Shown one piece after another: positions 59,063-64,000 of a stretch of 64,000 bases of DNA. Where the stretch lies: positions 30,200-94,199 of the forward strand of contig WTPW01000581.1 of assembly GCA_009809945.1 (NCBI GenBank), read 5' to 3'. The stretch's first letter is position 1. The number at the start of each line of letters is the position of its first letter. The notes under the pieces are model-generated. The model saw nothing but the letters and a program-made list of their open reading frames with translations. It did no database searches and was not told the DNA's origin. Origin of the DNA: Gigaspora margarita. Taxonomy: Eukaryota; Glomeromycota; Glomeromycetes; Diversisporales; Gigasporaceae. The position numbers were made by a program, and so were the translations under genes.

Positions 59063-59583
59063 GTTATATGCAACTGTAAAATTTAAATTCTTACAGGTTT
59101 TGAGAACCTGTAATTCAAGTTTATTGTAGTGGACATAATAAGAGGACTATATTTATACAAAATCTCATATAAAATCTGTTATATTTGAGTTTTTTTTTTA
59201 GAACTTTCAGTTTGAAACTTATTATGCGAGGACAACTTGCATCTATTTTATGGTTTATTCGAAAAATAAATCGAAGCAACTTGTGTAATTTCTAAATAAA
59301 ATAATAAATAAATAAATTACATATCGTCTACTACAATTCAATCAGTTTAAAAATTAAACGAAGTAACTATCACAAATATGGAACCTTTGCCTTTGGATAA
59401 ACTCTGGAATTTTGTTAAATCGGAATCTAGTATCGTATCATAAATGCTATCAATAAATTACTTGACCTTGTTAAAAATATTGTTGATTGAATCGTATATT
59501 AACGGATGCGCTATTATTGCGCTTTTCAAATTACTGTGATCGGTGGTTTTCATACATCAGATCAGAAATCTGTGATTGGTTAG
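59063..59583. repeat. Direct repeat S2 flanking the paralogous gene copy
   Basis: Partner of 55075-55627, same orientation, clearly similar over its length with many small indels. It replaces the first codons of the degenerate kinase, so the duplication breakpoint lies at about 59053-59063. Confidence 0.82.
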
Positions 59584-60199
59584 AAATAATGTTTCTAGAG
59601 TTCTTGTGGTGTATGAAAACAAGAAAACGACGGGCAAATGCAGTGAGCTATGTGGAATATAATTAATTTTGTGTATCAAAATATTACGATAGAACCGAGT
59701 ATAGGTAATTCTATAGCAAATTATTATAAGTTTTTCTTTTTTTTCTTTTTTTTTTTTTTTTTGTAACTACTTAATACAGTAGGTGTATCCTTGTAATTTG
59801 AAAAATTTTCAAATTTGCTAAAGAATTATTTTACTCAAACTTATTCATCAAAAGTAACAAAGTTCGGGCATTCTTAGATGAATTTTAAACTCTTTATTTA
59901 AAGATTCTTTATTATTTTTTTTTAATTCTTATAATTTCACCGCATCACCAGAATAACTTTACTGTATTAGGTAACTATGAGATGATTGTATTAAATTGTC
60001 ATATTTTATATTTGATTTACTGTAATAAATTTCTATTATAAATTCATTCAGAAATAGCCAATCAAATTATAACAAATTTACAAAAAATGCAACTTTTGGA
60101 GAAATATCGCTCATATGATACATCGTGACGCATCGAATTTACTTATCGTTGTTCAAACTAAGTATTTTTATTGTGTTTGAAAACTTAGGATTGAATGGG
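59584..60199. other. AT-rich spacer
   Basis: Contains a long T-run (about 59735-59761). No gene or element boundary recognised. Confidence 0.45.
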
Positions 60200-61280
60200 A
60201 TCGAATGTTTTGCCAAGTTTTCAATAATACTAATTTTTACTTTTTTGTTACATTTTTTTTTTACCAATCATTAACAGCATTAAGCACTAGCAAAAAGGCA
60301 TTAGATTTCTCCATTTTCACTTCTTCCACTGCATCGTTGTCCTGTTCAGATTCCTATTCTTCTTTTTCTTCTTCTTGTTCTCATTTTCTTCTTTGGTAAG
60401 TGTGTTAGGTCTTTTTTCTAATCATATTATAAAACTTTCAATATTATAGTAAATGCCTTTCTTAAAATACTCTTTACAATGGCGGTAGCAATATTCCATT
60501 GTTGCATAACAGCTATATATAATGATAGCTGTACCCACAAACCAGGACTTCACCATTATTTAAAGGTTTATGACAGTCATCACACATGTTAGTTTCAGAT
60601 GAAAATTTGAAATATATCCTGTAATTAGGGTTTATTGTAAGAGATACATTTTTTTTTTTATAAAAAAAAAAAAAATTATTAATATTTTTATATGAATTTA
60701 ATTTATTCTACCTGCAAATAAGCATTTGGTGTCTAAACTTCATTAATAGTAGCTAAATAGTATTTAGATTTTTTTTTTTGATGGATTTTGCTTTTTCCAT
60801 AATTTTTGAAAATTTCTTGTAAATGATTAAGAAGAACAAGTCCAGTTTTTTCAGTTAAAAAATTCAATTCTAATAGCATATAAGGATTTCATTTTGTTTT
60901 AATAAAAGCATCTCACAAGTTTTCATTATCTTGCATATCTATATTGTAAATTTAGTTAGTGTTTTAAATAAATAAATTATTGAAGTGCATACTAGTTACA
61001 TAAGCTTGTTTTATAATATTTATTGCTATTAAATCTTTAAAAGTTTGTGCACAAATTTTGCTGTAAAAATTCTCAACATAGAATTCATTGGAATTTACTA
61101 AAAAAGGTTTCAATAATTTAAAAAAATGTATGGTTAGTATATTGGCATAAAATATATCAGATAAAAATGCAAGTCGCACTTTGTTATAATATGTCATCAC
61201 TATCATAATATAAACATCCAAATTTGAAATATCATTTCCAAATATTCATTAAATGAGCCAGATTGAATAAGAACAGCATA

Positions 61281-61536
61281 TGGGCTAGGTGCTGGGAAAA
61301 GGGCCCAAAATGACAATTTTTTCAAAAGGTTTTTTTTTACATAAATTAATTTAGAATAAGATTAGGATCATTTTTTACTTAAAACACAAAGGTAGTTGTA
61401 TTAATAAAAATTTTTTGTATAGCTCTTTAAAGTTTGTAATTTCTTATGGTTTATTATAAAATTTATAACATAAAAATTGATTTTCCAAAGATCTTTTTTT
61501 TTGTCAATTTCCGCCCTTTTCTTAGCACCTAGCCCA
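61281..61536. mobile_element. Tc1/mariner-type MITE in the protein remnant
   Basis: TA duplications (61279-61280 and 61537-61538) flank the ends TGGGCTAGGTGCTGGGAAAA and the complement of TTTTCTTAGCACCTAGCCCA. Removing it and one TA rejoins LEIYA to VLIQSGSFNEYLE in one frame, which proves both the boundary and the TA target. No ORF of its own. Confidence 0.88.
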
Positions 61537-62759
61537 TATATTTCTAGCACAGCTAGAACCAAATTATCCAAGAGATCAAAGACCATGCAGTATTCAATAC
61601 CTTTACAATTTGACCTGAATTTTGCTATAATTTTTTCTTTAACTTTACACTACCCACTATGTGCTAACTCTAATAGTAAGTTAATTCACCATGGTTTGGG
61701 TTTTAGCTAATTTTTTTTGCCAAAAATAAAGTAAAATAATTTTTTAAAAAAAGAATAATGCACAATTACAGTTTGCTCTCTGCTATTTAAAAAAACATGC
61801 AATGGACCTAATAGGAAAATAAATGAACTAATCTCAGAGTAAATATTAAAAGAAGAATTATTAAAATTTGTAATTGCTTTATGAATAAAAAGCTGGTCTG
61901 GCCAGTCTGCTACAACAGGTCCTATATGATTATCTAAATGCTGCATATCCTTATTAATTTTAATATCATTTGAAGTGCATTAATGTAATCATATATTGAA
62001 TGTAAACCTTGCTCTTGAAACCCAATTAGTTGAATATTTTTAGTAGATCATTTCTTTTTTCATTCATTTATTGCATTGTTATAAACATAAACTGTTAATA
62101 ATTCAATTTTATTAAAATCAACTTTTAAATTTCCAGATACAATTCATTGTAATCTTCATGTTCTATATGAAATATCAAAGATTCCACTATATTGATATAA
62201 TAATCTAAAACAAATATTGCTTGCATTAATATTCTGTGAATTATGAATATTTACATTATTAAAAATAAGAGGAATTGGTGCACATAATTTTACTAGTTTG
62301 CAAATACATGTTTCCAAAATATGAGGCTGTTGATAGTAATATTGCATTAGGATATCTTTTTTTATATATGTTATAAAGTTGTTCAGATTATAAACAAGTA
62401 AAATATTCTAAAAAAAAATTATTTAATACATATATATAACAATAACAATATAAATTATTAAATCATATAAAAAAATTACATTGTTTGTAAAAATTTTTTG
62501 ATTATTTTGATAATAATCTTGAACAAGTTTTTTTTGAAATATTGATTGTTTTACTACAAACAGTAATACCCAAATTATGCAATGTATCAATAGCTACAGA
62601 TGATATTCCAGATGCTGAGAAATACAAACCAACCTCTAATTCAAAACTATTAACAACATATTTTATATATTAGCTATCATGTAACAAAAACTAACTACTG
62701 TTTTTTTTGCTTCTATTTTTTTGTATATAGATCTTTCATTAGGAATTAAAGTCTTAACC

Positions 62760-63237
62760 CAGTATTGTTATGGGACAGTTTGGACAATGATTTGGACAAT
62801 TTTGAACAATTAAATAAAGTAAAATTACTTAAAATTTTATTAAAATAACCTATTTTAATTTTAACTAAAATTCGTTTAACACCTAAAAAATATATGGTTA
62901 TATATTTTTTAGATAGATTTATTAATTGTTGAGCTAATGCTGAAAACAGCTGATGCTAAAATTTTGATCTATTTTGATACAAATTTTTTAAAATTTTTTT
63001 TGGGTAATTTTGACAGTTTTTTTTAGGGTTGGGTTAGGGTTTAGGGCTAGAATTGAATATTAAAGAGTATAGGTAGATTTTGCAGGGCATATATTTTCAA
63101 ATCATGTCCCCAAATTTCAGCATCAGCCATTTTCAGCATCAGCTGTGACATTAATTATTAAAGCCTGGAAAAGCTTTGGACAATTTTGGATGTAAACAAG
63201 CCAAAAAAGGCTGTGGACAACCAGATGTATAACACTG
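62760..63237. mobile_element. hAT-like MITE, second copy of the 2862-4520 element
   Basis: Starts CAGTATTGTTATGGGACAG, ends CAACACTG-like ATAACACTG, flanked by TCTTAACC (62752-62759) and CCTTAACC (63238-63245), 8 bp with one mismatch. The left part matches 2862-3050 and the right part 4423-4520. It interrupts the protein remnant between FFDQMVK and LIPNERS. A 212 bp insert occupies 62938-63149. Confidence 0.83.
62938..63149. mobile_element. Small element with GCTGATGCTGAAA ends
   Basis: Ends GTTGAGCTAATGCTGAAAAC and the complement of GGCTGATGCTG..CAGCTGTGAC, flanked by ATTAATT on both sides (62931-62937 and 63150-63156). Related to the ends of the 3.7 kb element at 43367-47112. The interior has a TTAGGGTTGGGTTAGGG stretch resembling telomere repeats. 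Confidence 0.72.
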
Positions 63238-63430
63238 CCTTAACCATTTGATCAAAAAACTTGTGCAAACAAGCATTGGCATTTTCTATCATTAATTGAA
63301 AATAAATAGGACTAAGTTCAATAAAACTGGGTCTATTCAATTGCGATTGATAAAGAACTTTTATTAGAATTTGAACCTGATTTGCAAATGTGAGATTATT
63401 ATTGGAAAAGACTTCTTGGTATTACAATAT

Positions 63431-64000
63431 GCAACTGTTTATTATTAACATTTACTTCTTTTACTTCAACTAGGGGTTTTTTGATTTATGATGATCAGGC
63501 TCTACTATATTTAAATAATAACTATCCCTTAGATTGTAACACAGGCAAATTTGCCTGTGTATTTTAAAAATTTTAATAAAATTTTAATAAAATTTTAAAT
63601 ATTGATTTTAGCTATACCTTTTCTAAGTAAAAAATATTTTTTGAGTTTTGTTTTAGTAACTTTGTTATAAAAAATTTTTAAAACTATTAGAAAACTTTAG
63701 TATAATCAAAGTTTAAAGTTCTTGTATTAGCATTTTTACTATTAAAATTTTTCTTTAGATTTTCTTAAATTTTATATGTTCCCATCTATAAAAAAACTTT
63801 TACTTCTAATACAAGTCTTGATTTTTACAAATAAATCATTAAAGTTGCAATAATAAAAGTTATTATCCTTTATATAAACTACAATATTGTCTTAAGAACT
63901 ATAGCTTTAAAACTAAAACTAAATAAGATTACAAAGAAATTGTGATAAAATTTTTTAAAAATTTTTTTTCTTAAAGATATCTATTTTTAACTTATATATA
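63431..64000. other. AT-rich end of window
   Basis: A perfect 10 bp-arm palindrome ACACAGGCAAATTTGCCTGTGT lies at about 63539-63561. The rest may still belong to the upstream part of the protein remnant, but nothing is readable. Confidence 0.45.

Larger units (their letters stand above)
60200..63430 (-). pseudogene. Remnant of a large repeated Rhizophagus-type protein with C-terminal zinc motif
   Basis: Pieces read in order on the minus strand: LTFANQVQILIKVLYQSQL and PSFIELSPIYFQLMIENANA (63400-63250), a hAT-like MITE, LIPNERSIYKKIEAKKTVV (about 62750), ELEVGLYFSASGISSVAID (about 62640), QQPHILETCICKLVKLCAPI (about 62330), GPVVADWPDQLFIHKAITNF and LLGPLHVFLNSREQTVIVHY (61920-61770), DLLDNLVLAVLEIY (about 61580), a MITE, GSFNEYLEMI, NKVRLAFLSDIFY and FLVNSNEFYVENFYSKI (61240-61080), and near 60580-60490 CDDCHKPLNNGEVLVCGYSYH with CYRHCKEYF, a RING-like Cys/His set. 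An acidic/lysine-rich tail ends about 60270. I recall many copies of this family in Rhizophagus genomes; it may be transposon-derived, but its function is unknown to me. Multiple breaks. Confidence 0.6.

Noticed and set aside
55075-59583. S1/S2 direct repeats as LTRs
   Set aside because: No TG..CA ends, primer-binding site, or gag/pol-like coding sequence; the content is a host-type kinase-LRR gene.
63027-63052. TTAGGG-like words, also at 43571-43590 and 9000
   Set aside because: Only a few imperfect units inside element arms; not a telomere or subtelomere signal.
1-64000. tRNA, rRNA or Helitron genes
   Set aside because: I looked for cloverleaf-like GC-richer segments, rRNA words and Rep/Pif1 motifs and found none that convince.

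Overview
The window looks like nuclear DNA of an arbuscular mycorrhizal fungus, most likely Rhizophagus irregularis or a close relative. This is an inference. It rests on very AT-rich DNA, short GT-AG introns, low gene density, and gene families that are hugely expanded in Glomeromycotina: TKL-like kinases with a WIPF motif before the glycine loop, Sel1-repeat proteins, F-box/RNI-type LRR proteins and SPRY proteins. I saw no tRNA, rRNA, CRISPR array or prokaryotic signal.

Layout. 1-12850 is repeat country. It holds A-rich tandem duplications, long hairpins, a hAT-like element carrying two poly(A)-tailed retrocopies, a dead kinase split by a MITE, a MITE nested in a MITE, and a second full copy of the 1.1 kb retroposon. 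12860-16590 is a decayed Sel1-kinase gene split by a 1.7 kb hAT-like element. 18211-19614 is a dead kinase on the minus strand, followed by another hAT-like element. 21213-28105 is a roughly 7 kb minisatellite of about 100-113 bp units, itself invaded by transposons. 28205-29614 (minus) is a six-exon SPRY-TPR gene that reads cleanly. 31726-33447 is an F-box-LRR gene with two stops in its F-box part.

35100-41080 is a decayed block in which a DDE-like transposase reading frame is followed directly, on the same strand, by a RecQ-type helicase; this may be one large DNA transposon. 41100-49470 consists of palindromic repeats: an eight-fold array of about 201 bp palindromes inside a 3.7 kb element with 8 bp target duplications, then a worn relative of the minisatellite. 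50069-53848 (minus) is a kinase gene whose splice sites and phases run on into a 22-repeat LRR domain. A degenerate tandem paralogue lies at 55640-59052, between 0.5 kb direct repeats. 60200-63430 (minus) is the remnant of a large repeated protein family with a C-terminal zinc-binding motif, broken by a TA-duplicating MITE and a hAT-like MITE.

How the parts fit. The host-type genes are signalling or interaction modules (kinase, Sel1, LRR, SPRY, TPR, F-box) that shuffle and duplicate locally, and most copies here are decaying. Transposon ends were assigned by matching terminal inverted repeats to flanking target-site duplications. At least seven independent 8 bp duplications (hAT-type), four TAA/TTA duplications (Harbinger-type) and two 16 bp duplications with poly(A) (retroposition) can be read directly. 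All product names come from reading translated motifs by eye; no database search was possible.
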